From Bradyrhizobium daqingense (lineage in GTDB: Bacteria; Pseudomonadota; Alphaproteobacteria; Rhizobiales; Xanthobacteraceae), in NCBI RefSeq assembly GCF_021044685.1, contig NZ_CP088014.1, forward strand, positions 1,240,001 through 1,304,000: 64,000 nucleotides of DNA, written 5' to 3'. This document shows positions 36,377 to 45,885 of this stretch, in pieces. The position numbers and the translations under genes are program-made. The notes beneath the pieces were generated by a model. That model was not told the DNA's origin. It ran no database searches and saw only the letters and a list, made by a program, of their open reading frames with translations. Positions within the stretch are counted from its first letter, which is position 1. Every line of letters starts with the position of its first letter.

Positions 36377-38410
36377 ATGTCGGTCAAGTCGAAGTCGAGC
36401 AAGTCCAGTCTGCTCAATCTGCGCTTTCGCGCAAAAATCATCCTCGGCTTCGTGGCGGTGCTCGCCATCCTCGCCGTCAGCATGGCGTTTGCCTTTTTCG
36501 GCTTCGAGCGGATCGCAGGCGCCGTGGCATCCTATCGGACCAGCGTTTCCGAAGCGGACCTCGCGCGGACGGTCGATCGCGAACTGGTTGCCTATCAAGG
36601 ATTGGCACGGGCCTATACGTTGACGGGCGCGGCCGACGACGAGACCGCGGCCAAGGCAGCGGAAGAGAATCTGAGGAGCGCGATCGGCAAGTCGATGGCC
36701 GCCACGACCGGTGCCGCCCGCCGCGAGCAGGTCGGCAAGCTCGAGGCCGAATTCCAGCGCTTCACGAAAGTATTCGGCGAGATCATCACCCTGACGCGCG
36801 AGAACAACAAGATCGCGGCCGACGAGCTCAACAGCGTCGGCAACAAGATCCGCTTCAAGTTCGACGATCTCGCAGATAGTGCCGCGCTGGCCGGGCTCGC
36901 ATCGGTCCAGACCACGGCCAAGGACGTCACCTCGCAATATCTCGCGGTCTCCACCTCGGTCAGCGCCTTCGTCGCCAAGCCGGAGCCGAAGACCGCCGAC
37001 GGCGTCATCGCCCGCATCAAATTCCTGGAGACCTTGCTGGTCTCGATCTATGCCAACGACCAGAAGATCACCGACCGCGTCACCGAGATCGGCAATCTGC
37101 TGAAGCAGTACCGCACCTCCTTCGCCAAGCTGACCGAGAACGTGAAGGTCATCGTCAAGTCGAACGGCGAGATGACCAAGACGGCGGCGACCATCCTCAA
37201 GCTCTCGGCCGAGCTGCGCTCGGACCTGACTGCTGACCAGCAGCGCATTGAGGCGGGCGCCAATGCGACGATCGTGGAGACCGAGCAATTGATGCTGATG
37301 CTCGCGCTGGGTGGCCTTGCCATCGGTGCCGTGCTGGCCTGGATGCTCGGCAACGGCATCTCGCGTCCGATGATCGCGATGTGCAAGGCGATGCGGGAGC
37401 TGGCCTCGGGCAATTTCGACGTCGTGCTGCCCGGTTTGGGCCGCAAGGACGAGATCGGCGAGATGGCCGGTGCGGTCGAGGAGTTCAAGGTTCAGGCCGT
37501 CGCCAAGGCCGAGCGCGATGCCGCCGCCAGCGAAGTCCAGAACCGGGAGCAGGCGGCCAGCCGCCGCGCCGAGCTGATTCGCTTTGCCGACGATTTCGAG
37601 AGCGCGGTCGGCGCCATCGTCTCCAACGTCTCGGCCTCCGCCGTGCAGCTGGAATCGGCGGCATCCACGCTGACCCGCACCGCCGAGACCACGCAGAGCC
37701 TGTCGAGCCAGGTCGCCGGCGTCTCCGAGCAGGCCTCCTCCAACATGCAGTCGGTCGCAACCGCGACCGAGGAGCTCTCGGCTTCGGTCGAGGAGATCGG
37801 CCGCCAGGTCCGTGATTCCAGCCGCATTGCCGAAAATGCCGTGGTGCAGGCGAGGGAGACCGACGGCCGTATCGGCAAGCTGTCGCATGCCGCCCAGCAG
37901 ATCGGCGAGGTGGTCAAGCTGATCACGGCGATCGCCGAGCAGACCAATCTCCTGGCGCTCAACGCCACCATCGAGGCGGCTCGCGCCGGTGAAGCCGGCC
38001 GTGGCTTCGCCGTGGTCGCAAGCGAGGTGAAGTCGCTGGCGAGCCAGACCGCGAAGGCGACGGACGAAATCTCCTCGCACATCACGGGCATGCAGGGCGC
38101 CACGGCCGAATCGGTCGCCGCGATCAAGGAGATCGGCGCGACCATCGGCCAGATCTCGTCGATCTCGACCTCGATCGCCAGCGCCGTGGAGCAGCAGGGC
38201 GCGGCGACGCAGGAGATCGCGCGCAGTGTCCAGACGGTCGCGCAGGGCACCCAGACGGCCGCCACCGACATCGGCGAGGTCAACCGCGGCGCCGCCGAGA
38301 CCGGCTCGGCCTCGGAGGAGGTGCTGCATTCGGCCAAGACGCTGTCGAGCGAAAGCACCCGCCTGCGCGCCGAGCTCGACCGCTTCATGGCGAATATCAG
38401 GGCGGCGTAA
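36377..38410 (+). CDS. Methyl-accepting chemotaxis protein, tandem copy 2
   Basis: The 677-residue receptor has the same layout as the gene before it: membrane helix (about 20-44, [20 protein letters not shown]), helical sensor region, second helix (about 305-327), HAMP and signalling domain. The sensor region is recognisably related ([18 protein letters not shown] against [18 protein letters not shown]) but diverged, so the two receptors may sense different ligands while sharing one output. ATG 36377 follows GGGGTGGGGG and gives [20 protein letters not shown]. The whole region upstream between the two genes has no other gene. Confidence 0.93.
   Translation: MSVKSKSSKSSLLNLRFRAKIILGFVAVLAILAVSMAFAFFGFERIAGAVASYRTSVSEADLARTVDRELVAYQGLARAYTLTGAADDETAAKAAEENLRSAIGKSMAATTGAARREQVGKLEAEFQRFTKVFGEIITLTRENNKIAADELNSVGNKIRFKFDDLADSAALAGLASVQTTAKDVTSQYLAVSTSVSAFVAKPEPKTADGVIARIKFLETLLVSIYANDQKITDRVTEIGNLLKQYRTSFAKLTENVKVIVKSNGEMTKTAATILKLSAELRSDLTADQQRIEAGANATIVETEQLMLMLALGGLAIGAVLAWMLGNGISRPMIAMCKAMRELASGNFDVVLPGLGRKDEIGEMAGAVEEFKVQAVAKAERDAAASEVQNREQAASRRAELIRFADDFESAVGAIVSNVSASAVQLESAASTLTRTAETTQSLSSQVAGVSEQASSNMQSVATATEELSASVEEIGRQVRDSSRIAENAVVQARETDGRIGKLSHAAQQIGEVVKLITAIAEQTNLLALNATIEAARAGEAGRGFAVVASEVKSLASQTAKATDEISSHITGMQGATAESVAAIKEIGATIGQISSISTSIASAVEQQGAATQEIARSVQTVAQGTQTAATDIGEVNRGAAETGSASEEVLHSAKTLSSESTRLRAELDRFMANIRAA
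37361..38410 (+). repeat. Direct repeat copy 2, HAMP and signalling part of the chemoreceptor genes
   Basis: Second member of the 1050-base repeat described at 35072-36121. Confidence 0.93.
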
Positions 38411-38446
38411 AGCGCTACGCATTAAGCGCGGCGCCGTCACCTCACA

Positions 38447-38612
38447 CTCCGCTGTCGTCCCGGACAAGCGCGCCATAAGCGCGCGCCGATCCGGGACCCA
38501 TACTCCCAGGGCGGAGTTGGGACAGACGGCGGTACCTCCAAGTCTTCGCCAAACCACGCCTTGTGATTATGGATCCCAGATCTTCGCTGCGCTCGTCCGG
38601 ACGACAGCGGAG
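38447..38612. repeat. Intergenic inverted-repeat element
   Basis: CTCCGCTGTCGTCC at the left end (38447-38460) is the exact reverse complement of GGACGACAGCGGAG at the right end (38599-38612). Between them are further GGGACCCAT/ATGGATCCC-like arms. It resembles the nonautonomous palindromic elements common between Bradyrhizobium genes. It fills much of the 495-base gene-free gap before the MFS gene. Confidence 0.7.
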
Positions 38613-38779
38613 TTCGGAGGTGTCCAAGGTTTCATTGGCTCGCTTGCGAACGTGCTCGTCTCACGGCGCATCGCTTCACGCGTGCCTCTTTCGCGATTGT
38701 GTCCTCTTTCTGACCTGAGCCATGCGTCAACTCCTTGCAGCTCCGTCGGAAACGGACGTTCACGACGGCTGTTCCCTTG

Positions 38780-38804
38780 GGAACCGCGGCACATCGCAAA
38801 CGTT
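38780..38804 (+). promoter_or_regulatory. EcfG-type (general stress response) promoter
   Basis: GGAAC (38780-38784), exactly 16 bases, then CGTT (38801-38804). This is the alphaproteobacterial EcfG consensus. It is 101 bases ahead of the MFS start and would drive MFS-otsB and possibly otsA. Trehalose genes are known members of the general stress regulon in rhizobia. Confidence 0.7.
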
Positions 38805-38905
38805 GTCGCAGGTGGCAGGCGGAATGCCGCACCCCCTTGATCGGATCGACCCCGTCCACGTCATGTGCAGCGGGGCCGCTTCCATTGATCAGACGCAACA
38901 ACGCG

Positions 38906-40390
38906 ATGGAATTGCAGCAAAGCCGAGCGCTGAATCATGGATCTGCGATTGCGGCCGTGGCGGCTGATCGCATCGTCGAGACCAGCATTCCCTCGCGCCT
39001 CGACGCCCTGCCATGGAGCGGCTTTCATACCCGTGTCGTGCTCGCGCTCGGCATCACCTGGATCCTGGACGGGCTCGAGGTGACGCTGGCCGGCGCGCTC
39101 TCGGGCGCATTGAAGCAGAGCACGTCGCTGCATTTCTCCAATCTCGATCTCGGCATCGCCAATTCCGCTTATCTTGCCGGCGCGGTGCTGGGTGCGCTCG
39201 GCTTCGGCTGGCTCACCGACCGCATCGGTCGCAAAAAACTGTTCTTCATCACGCTTGCACTTTATTTGTCGGCGACGGCTGCGACGGCGCTGTCATGGGA
39301 CGTCGCCAGCTACGCGCTGTTTCGTTTCCTCACCGGCGCCGGCATCGGCGGCGAATACACCGCGATCAACTCCACCATCCAGGAGCTGGTGCCCGCGCGC
39401 TATCGCGGCTGGACCGATCTCGTCATCAACGGCAGCTTCTGGATCGGCGCCGCGATGGGCGCAGTGGCGGCCATCGTGCTGCTCGATCCTGCAACGATCG
39501 GTCCCGATCTCGGCTGGCGCCTCGCCTATCTGATCGGCGCGATGCTCGGCCTCTTCGTGCTCCTGATGCGGATGTGGATACCGGAAAGTCCACGCTGGCT
39601 GATGATCCATGGTCGTCCCGACGAGGCCCACGCCATCGTCGACGAGATCGAGCGCTCAGTGGTCGGACATGGCCAGGACCCGGGCGAGGGGCGCTTTCCG
39701 AAGATTCGCCTCAGGATGCGCGATCACACGCCGATCCCCGAGGTCGTCCACACATTGTTCTCGGCCTATCGCCAGCGCGCGCTGGTCGGCCTCGTGCTGA
39801 TGAGCGCCCAGGCGTTCTTCTACAATGCCATCTTCTTCACCTTCGCGCTGGTCTTGACCGATTTCTACGGCATCCGCTCCGATCACGTCGGCTGGTATCT
39901 GCTGCCCTTCGCCGCCGGCAATTTCCTCGGGCCGCTGCTGCTCGGCCGCCTGTTCGATACGCTCGGCCGCCGCACCATGATCATGTTCACCTATGGCGTG
40001 TCGGGCTTGCTGCTGGCGCTGTCCGGCTATCTGTTCTCGATCGGCGCGCTCAGCGCGCAGGGGCAGACCATCGCCTGGATGGTGATCTTCTTCTTCGCCT
40101 CGCCCGCCGCGAGCGCGGCCTATCTCACCGTGAGCGAGACCTTTCCCCTGGAGGTGCGCGCGCTGGCGATCGCGGTGTTCTATGCAGTCGGCACCGGCAT
40201 CGGCGGCGTGATCGGGCCGGCGCTGTTCGGCGCACTGATCGACACGGGATCGCGCACCAGCGTATTCGCAGGCTATCTGCTGGGGTCGATCTTGATGATC
40301 GCGGCGGCGATCGTGGCGTGGCGCTACGCCGTCGCGGCCGAGCGCAAATCGCTCGAAGAAATCGCGCGGCCGCTTGCCTTCATGGAGTAG
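38906..40390 (+). CDS. MFS transporter (sugar/acid porter-like)
   Basis: The 494-residue protein has about twelve membrane segments and the MFS A motif GWLTDRIGRKKLFF after helix 2, with GRLFDTLGRRTMIM as the second-half counterpart. The RFLTGAGIGGEYTAINSTIQELVP region matches the metabolite:H+ symporter/sugar porter groups. It is 4 bases upstream of otsB, so it is in one operon with trehalose synthesis. The substrate is not evident; trehalose or a compatible solute would fit the context. ATG 38906 is preferred; the frame is open upstream to 38735 but that part contains the stress promoter. Confidence 0.88.
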   Translation: MELQQSRALNHGSAIAAVAADRIVETSIPSRLDALPWSGFHTRVVLALGITWILDGLEVTLAGALSGALKQSTSLHFSNLDLGIANSAYLAGAVLGALGFGWLTDRIGRKKLFFITLALYLSATAATALSWDVASYALFRFLTGAGIGGEYTAINSTIQELVPARYRGWTDLVINGSFWIGAAMGAVAAIVLLDPATIGPDLGWRLAYLIGAMLGLFVLLMRMWIPESPRWLMIHGRPDEAHAIVDEIERSVVGHGQDPGEGRFPKIRLRMRDHTPIPEVVHTLFSAYRQRALVGLVLMSAQAFFYNAIFFTFALVLTDFYGIRSDHVGWYLLPFAAGNFLGPLLLGRLFDTLGRRTMIMFTYGVSGLLLALSGYLFSIGALSAQGQTIAWMVIFFFASPAASAAYLTVSETFPLEVRALAIAVFYAVGTGIGGVIGPALFGALIDTGSRTSVFAGYLLGSILMIAAAIVAWRYAVAAERKSLEEIARPLAFME

Positions 40391-40394
40391 ACTG

Positions 40395-41213
40395 ATGAAA
40401 TCGGAACTTGCGGAAATGGCCCTGGACGAGAAGCGCACGATGCTGGACGACGAGGCTCCTGACGCGGTGCCGGTGCCGCATGCGCTGGTGCCGCATCTCG
40501 ATGAGACCGCCATCCTGCTCGACATCGACGGCACGCTGCTCGACCTGATGCCGACGCCGCGCGAGGTGTGGGTACCGCCGGGGCTGTCGGAAACACTGAG
40601 GCATCTGACCGAGCGCACCTCCGGCGCGCTGGCGCTGGTCAGCGGCCGCTCGCTCAACGACATCGATCTGATCTTCGCGCCCGACGTGTTCCGCGCGGTC
40701 GCCGGCCACGGCGCCGAGATGCGGCTGTCGGTGGACAATGAGGCCGATGCCGTGCACGCGCCGCCGCTGGACAAGGAGCTGAAGCGGCGGCTCGCCGCGA
40801 TCGCCAAGCTCAGCCCCGGCATTCTGCTGGAGGACAAGGGCTATTCGCTGGCGCTGCACTACCGCCTCGCGCCGCATGCGGAGAAGGCGATCTATGAAGC
40901 CGTGTCGTTCATCCGGGCAGAGCTGCCCAATGCGCCGATCGAGGTCCTGCCCGGGAAGTTCGTTTGCGAGATCAAGAATTCCGGCTTCACCAAGGCGACC
41001 GGGGTACGTGAGCTGATGACGCACGAGCCATTCAAAGGGCGCCGTCCGATCTTCATTGGCGACGACGTCACGGATGAGACCGTGTTCGCGATCATGCCCG
41101 ACATGAACGGGCTCGCCTTCTCGGTCGGCCGCCGCGCGATGGGCGTGAACGGCCATTTCGACGCGCCGAGCGATGTGCGTGCGTTCCTTGCGCGGCTGCT
41201 CGATCCGAGTTGA
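40395..41213 (+). CDS. otsB: Trehalose-6-phosphate phosphatase
   Basis: The 272-residue HAD-family enzyme removes phosphate from trehalose 6-phosphate. Motif I is LLDIDGTLLDLMPTP (nucleophile Asp), motif II lies in LVSGRS, Lys in KFVCEIK, and motif IV is FIGDDVTDETVF. It follows the MFS gene by 4 bases and precedes otsA by 240 bases. The start ATG 40395 gives MKSELAEMALDEKR. Confidence 0.95.
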   Translation: MKSELAEMALDEKRTMLDDEAPDAVPVPHALVPHLDETAILLDIDGTLLDLMPTPREVWVPPGLSETLRHLTERTSGALALVSGRSLNDIDLIFAPDVFRAVAGHGAEMRLSVDNEADAVHAPPLDKELKRRLAAIAKLSPGILLEDKGYSLALHYRLAPHAEKAIYEAVSFIRAELPNAPIEVLPGKFVCEIKNSGFTKATGVRELMTHEPFKGRRPIFIGDDVTDETVFAIMPDMNGLAFSVGRRAMGVNGHFDAPSDVRAFLARLLDPS

Positions 41214-41395
41214 AACGAAGGCGGCGCCACGTCTCAGACATAATAGCCCGCGCGATGTCATCGCGCATTGCGGCGCCCCATCGCGCATCACGGCGCCGAA
41301 CAACTGACTTTGCAGTGAAATGAGCGGGTTCCGCGAGGGAAACCAGTTCCAACGCGCGTGCCTGATTTTGGTTTCAATTGGTTGAAACGATGACC

Positions 41396-41420
41396 GGAAC
41401 CATATTGATGAACGGCAGTT
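41396..41420 (+). promoter_or_regulatory. Possible second EcfG-type promoter ahead of otsA
   Basis: GGAAC (41396-41400), 16 bases, then AGTT (41417-41420), one mismatch from CGTT. It is 33 bases ahead of the GTG start of otsA and would let otsA respond to stress independently. Confidence 0.4.
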
Positions 41421-41453
41421 AAACGGGTGGAATGAAACAGGAGGGGACGACCT

Positions 41454-42917
41454 GTGAACTTAGTCGTCGTTTCAAATCGCGTTGCCCGCGGCAAGCCAAA
41501 TGAACCCATGACGGGCGGCCTTGCGGCAGCCTTGTTGCCGGTGGTGGAACATTCAGGAGCAATCTGGGTGGGTTCCTCGGGCCGCGTGCGTGATGGTCAT
41601 CAGAAGGAACCGTTCGCCGAAATCGAAGCGTTGGGGACCGGCGCAATCGCGACGCTGGACCTGCCGGCGGCGCATTACGGCGGCTATTACGAAGGCTTCG
41701 CCAATTCGGCGCTGTGGCCGGCGCTGCATTCGCGCAGCGATCTGATCCGCGTCTCGCGCGAAGATTATGTCAGCTATCGCGAGGTCAACGCCTTCATGGC
41801 GCGCGCCTTGATGCGCTTTCGAAAAACCAAGACCGCGTTCTGGGTGCAGGATTATCATTTCCTCGCGCTCGGCGCGGAGCTGCGCGAGCTCGGTGTCGAT
41901 GATCCCATCGGTTTCTTCCTGCACACGCCGTGGCCCGTCGCCGCGGTGATGCAAGGCGTGCCCAATCATCGCGAGCTGATCACGGCGATGCTGGCCTATG
42001 ATCTGCTCGGCTTCCAGACCCATGAGGACTGCCAGAACTTCCTCGGCTATGCCGGCGGCGAGCTCGGCCTTGCGGTCGAGGACGGCGTCGTGCTGTCGCA
42101 GCACGGCCGCACCCGCTGCGAAGTCTTCCCCATCGGCATCGACGCGGAAAAATTCGCAGCCTATGCCGCGAAATCAGCATCGCATCCCGACGTGTCGCGG
42201 CTGCGGCGCAGCCTCAATGGCGAGCGCCTCGCGATTGGCGTCGACCGCCTCGACTATTCCAAGGGACTCGTCAACCGCATCAGCGCGTTCGACCGGCTGT
42301 GGACCGAGCAGCCGCAATTCGCGCGCAGCATCTCGCTGCTTCAGATCGCGAACCCCTCGCGCGGCGCCATCGAAGCCTATGGCAATCTCCAGAACGAGGT
42401 CGCGCGCCTCGTCACCGACGTCAACGGTCGTCACGGCGAGGTGGACTGGACGCCGATCCGCTATCTCAACAAGGGCTTCAGCCAGGCCGTGCTCGCGGGC
42501 CTCTATCGCACCGCGCAGATCGGCGTGGTGACGCCGCTGCACGACGGCATGAACCTCGTCGCCAAGGAATATGTCGCGGCCCAAAACCCGGCCGATCCCG
42601 GCGTGCTGGTGCTGTCGAAGTTCGCGGGCGCGGCCAACGAGCTCGACACCGCCTTGCTGGTCAATCCGCACGACATCGACGGCATGACGCGCGCGATCGC
42701 GGTCGCGGCAGCGATGCCGCTCACCGAGCGCAAGATGCGCTGGGACGCCATGATGAAGAAGCTGCGCGGCCACACCATCCAGCAATGGTCGGCCGACTTC
42801 GTCGCCGAGCTGGAGAAGTGCCGCACCGAGAAGGCCGCGGTCGCTCCGCTCGCAACCCAGCCGCCGCAGGCCCTGCGCTGGCTGAGGTCCGCGATATCAG
42901 GCGTGCGGTTGATCTGA
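41454..42917 (+). CDS. otsA: Trehalose-6-phosphate synthase
   Basis: The 487-residue GT20 glycosyltransferase joins UDP-glucose and glucose 6-phosphate into trehalose 6-phosphate, the substrate of OtsB. It has MTGGLAAALLPVVEHSG, WVQDYHFLALG, GVDRLDYSKGLVNR (nucleotide-sugar site) and PLHDGMNLVAKEYVAAQ. The start is GTG 41454 behind AGGAGGGG; family members start at exactly this point (NLVVVSNRVA). A palindromic repeat follows the gene. Confidence 0.96.
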   Translation: MNLVVVSNRVARGKPNEPMTGGLAAALLPVVEHSGAIWVGSSGRVRDGHQKEPFAEIEALGTGAIATLDLPAAHYGGYYEGFANSALWPALHSRSDLIRVSREDYVSYREVNAFMARALMRFRKTKTAFWVQDYHFLALGAELRELGVDDPIGFFLHTPWPVAAVMQGVPNHRELITAMLAYDLLGFQTHEDCQNFLGYAGGELGLAVEDGVVLSQHGRTRCEVFPIGIDAEKFAAYAAKSASHPDVSRLRRSLNGERLAIGVDRLDYSKGLVNRISAFDRLWTEQPQFARSISLLQIANPSRGAIEAYGNLQNEVARLVTDVNGRHGEVDWTPIRYLNKGFSQAVLAGLYRTAQIGVVTPLHDGMNLVAKEYVAAQNPADPGVLVLSKFAGAANELDTALLVNPHDIDGMTRAIAVAAAMPLTERKMRWDAMMKKLRGHTIQQWSADFVAELEKCRTEKAAVAPLATQPPQALRWLRSAISGVRLI

Positions 42918-42925
42918 GGTCCTGC

Positions 42926-43010
42926 GTCATGGCCGGGCTTGTCCCGCCCACCCACGGCTCAATCCTCGGACCTCAAGTGCGTGGATGCCCGGGACAAGCC
43001 CGGGCATGAC
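42926..43010. repeat. Palindromic repeat after otsA
   Basis: GTCATGGCCGGGCTTGTCCC at 42926-42945 faces GGGACAAGCCCGGGCATGAC at 42991-43010. The pair folds into a long hairpin between convergent otsA and the small exported-protein gene and may end both transcripts. Same family as the repeats at 5266 and 10189. Confidence 0.8.
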
Positions 43011-43039
43011 GATGATCGGTGACCGCGAAGCGCGGTAGC

Positions 43040-43381
43040 TCAATAGCAATACGACACGCCGTCCAAAATCGCGCACTGCCGCTTGTTCGGCGCGTTGGGA
43101 TCATCCAGCGGCACCACGCCCTTGCCCTGGCCGACGAACACGCCGGGCCCGATATGCACCGAGCTCTTGTTGCCGATGATCACGCTCTGATGCGGCGCCG
43201 AGCTCGAGTGCGTGCCGTCCGGCCAGAGGATGGCATTGCCCGACAGCACTCCCCGCCGGCCGTCGTCGCAGCTGACGTCGACGCCCTGCCGCGTGCAGAC
43301 CTGGGCCGGGGCTGGCGTCGCGAACGCAACACAAAGGGCCGGGATCAGGCTCAGCGCAGTGATCGTCTGACGGATGATCAT
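43040..43381 (-). CDS. Small exported protein of unknown function
   Basis: The 113-residue product has a signal peptide (IIRQTITALSLIPALCVAF, cleavage near APAQ) and then a cysteine-containing secreted domain: VCTRQGVDVSCDDGRRGVLS, HIGPGVFVGQGKGVVPLD and a final CAILDGVSYCY. Four cysteines could form two disulphides. Family not recognised. ATG 43381 was chosen because it starts the signal peptide and has GAGAGGA ahead. Confidence 0.7.
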   Translation of the reverse strand: MIIRQTITALSLIPALCVAFATPAPAQVCTRQGVDVSCDDGRRGVLSGNAILWPDGTHSSSAPHQSVIIGNKSSVHIGPGVFVGQGKGVVPLDDPNAPNKRQCAILDGVSYCY

Positions 43382-43586
43382 CGTATCCTCTCGGCCTCGC
43401 CTGGCATCTTTGGCAGTCTCACGTGAATCGTCGCCCCAAACCGGCCGCAGGTTCAGCCGACCGGCCCTCAGAGGCTCGTCCGTCACCAGATTTTTCCTCG
43501 TAAATACAATAGTTTGCGGAAAATTCACCCGATTTCCCCGCGGTCTCTTGCAAAATCATCGGCGCCCCTTCAAGAGAGGGCGCTCC

Positions 43587-43676
43587 GGAGAGATGGCCGA
43601 GTGGCTTAAGGCGCACGCTTGGAAAGCGTGTGTGCGGGAAACCGTACCGTGGGTTCGAATCCCACTCTCTCCGCCA
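43587..43676 (+). tRNA. serT-like: tRNA-Ser(GGA)
   Basis: The acceptor stem pairs GGAGAGA (43587-43593) with TCTCTCC (43666-43672), followed by G and an encoded CCA. The anticodon arm CACGC-TTGGAAA-GCGTG gives anticodon GGA. A long variable arm (GTGCGGGAAACCGTAC) and GGGTTCGAATCCC T-arm are as expected for tRNA-Ser. It lies at the boundary to the accessory-looking region, and tRNA genes are common integration sites. Confidence 0.97.
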
Positions 43677-44301
43677 CCCGGCAAGAATGATCTCGTACTC
43701 GGAGCCGCAGAGAGGGCAGAAACTCGGCCGTTTTCCTGCATTCCCGCGCACAGAGAACTCCCGATGGTCCTCCGAAAAGGGTCTGAATGCATCCGGAGAA
43801 CCGAATTTTCTCCGAATCTTTGAACCGGCAAAATCGGTCTAGTACGGCATTTCTCAGAAAATCAAAGGCTTGGCCGCGCGGTTGGTTTGAATCCCTCTCG
43901 CTCAACCGATCGAAACCGAGCACCCTAAATCCTGGGCTCTCTTCCGGGCGCACTTTCCTCGGAAGTTAGGCAAGTCGTACATGAGCGTGGTTTACGCGAT
44001 TCCCGCGCAACTAGACCTTCAGTTGTGAGGTTTACCGGCTCCGGTTTTCTGAGCTGAGGCTGATCCGCAACGAGCGAACGAGGCTCCCGCACTGATAAGC
44101 TTTAGGTGGGACCGCGATCCAGCTCAAATTCACCGAAGCGCGCCCGCGTACTCCGCAAATGCAAGCCCTCTTCAAGCCCCCTCGGCTATCTGGAGATGAT
44201 CGATCGAAGAATCCTGACCCATGGCCGCGCTCCCGGTGAGAGGATAATGTTATGCCGGGGCCGCACAAGAGTCGGTGAGGTTGCCGCTTGGAGGGGCTGT
44301 T
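43677..44301. other. Gene-free stretch behind tRNA-Ser with a T-arm-like partial copy
   Basis: No convincing gene is visible in these 625 bases; the small open frames lack ribosome-binding sites and family resemblance. At 43884-43903 the sequence matches 17 of 20 bases of the tRNA 3' part (43652-43671), which could be a worn attachment site. The stretch ends at the ribosome-binding site of the truncated McrB gene. Confidence 0.5.
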
Positions 44302-45879
44302 TTGTCACGATACAATCCGCGTCATCAAAATTCCGACCGAACGCTGGCCGCAGCTGCCGAGTGGCGCGACCGGTGCCTGGTCGATGATGGGTCCATTCTC
44401 GCTACGGCGCCTGTCTGGACCGCCTCGTTGGTCGCAGAGCTCGACGAGCGCTTCAACAACCAGCCGGACATGGGGGCGGGGAAGTTTCAGGAGAAGCTGA
44501 AGCGCCAGCTCGCCAAGGCTTCGCCGCTCGTCTCAAAGCTTGCGGCCGAGATGCTTTGGGTAATGAACCTATTCCCCAGCAACATAGGGCCGGCTGCTAA
44601 GCAGGCTGCAGTCAGGGAGGCCTGGAGCTGGTCGGGCGACGAGTTGCCCCAAGATCATCCGATGCTTGACCGTTTCCTTCTAAGCGGACTGGGATCGGGC
44701 GGCCCCGGCTTCCTGGCTCATCGCTGGCGCGAGCTGCGCTTCTTCATCAACTCGACGCGGGCGTTCAAGGCGCGGGATACGGATGCGCGCCGTGCCCTTG
44801 TCTCCGATCCCATCGGATATGCGACATGGCTAGATGAGGTGCCGGATGAAGGATACCGCCAGCTCAAGCACATTCTACCATTTCTGCTGTTCCCCGACCA
44901 TTTCGAGCGGATCTCAGGCGCGGGCGACATCCGTCGTATTCTATCGACGGTCGGAAACATTGGGCGCGACCAGCTCAAGCGCATGTCAAAGGTCGAACAG
45001 GACGAGGCATTACTGCGCCTCCGGCATCAGCTTCAGGAAGGTCGCACGGAAGAGATCGACTTTTATCAACACGACCTCAAGCAGGCCTGGGCTCCGACCG
45101 AGCCAGAGGCGGATGAGCAGGCCACCTTTGAGACCGCCGCCGAAGCGCCGGTTGGCCTTCCCGCCACCTCTACGCTACCGCTAAACCTCATCTTGTATGG
45201 CCCGCCCGGAACGGGAAAGACCTACAAGACGGTTGACCGTGCGCTGCAGGTGCTCGACGCGAGCTTTGCTCACGAGAACAGGGGAGATCGTGAGGCGCTC
45301 AAGGCGCGATTCGATGATCTTGTGCAGGCGGGAAGCATTCAGTTCGTCACCTTCCATCAAAGTTTCAGCTATGAAGACTTTGTTGAGGGGCTCCGGGCGG
45401 AGGCTGGGGAGGGAGGGTCAATCAAATACCACGTCGCCGACGGCGTGCTGAAGACGTTGTGCAGATCGATGCTTGCTCCCAGATCGCGGCTGACGCCTGG
45501 AATGCGGTTCGGCACCGGCTATGTTGTTTCACGGTGTACGGACGAGATCCTGTGGCTGGTGAAACCAAACGGCGCAAGCCTGCCCTTCCCATGGGAAGTC
45601 ATTGACGAGCTTTCGGGCCTACTGGCTGCGGGGCGGATCACATTGGAGGATGTGCGTAAAGGCGAGGTGTTCGATAAGGTTCCCGAGAGCCGCATCGAGA
45701 AGTACCTGGTCAACGGCTACACCAACATCCTGCCGCCGATCCTTGAGGCAGTCAGCCAGAAAGGCCACCAAGTTCCCGCCCTCCAGCGACGCGTGTTGAT
45801 CATCGACGAGATCAATCGCGGCAACATCTCGAAGATATTCGGCGAGCTGATTACGCTGCTGGAGCCATCGACAAGGTGA
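44302..45879 (+). pseudogene. McrB-like AAA+ restriction ATPase, truncated after Walker B
   Basis: The remaining 525 residues start at TTG 44302 behind GGAGGGG and give SRYNPRHQNS, which looks like the usual N-terminus of this family; an in-frame GTG lies at 44275. An N-terminal domain (about 1-280) precedes the AAA domain with Walker A LILYGPPGTGKTYK (about residues 297-310), TFHQSFSYEDFVEG, and Walker B VLIIDEINRGNISKIFGELI. The frame stops at LLEPSTR. Complete members go on through GTMNTADRS and the rest of the AAA domain, roughly 150-250 more residues. No McrC gene follows. The product is therefore not expected to work as a restriction motor. Confidence 0.85.
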
Positions 45880-45885
45880 GCGCAT

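Noticed and set aside
33998..38557. A 1519-codon open frame antisense to the two chemoreceptor genes
   Set aside because: It is the mirror of high-G+C genes with few antisense stops. Its internal duplication only reflects the receptor repeat, and the composition (Arg/Asp/Leu-rich) is typical of shadows.
43606..44268. Several minus- and plus-strand frames of 70-115 codons around and behind the tRNA-Ser
   Set aside because: Some cross the tRNA itself; none shows a start signal or conserved motif.
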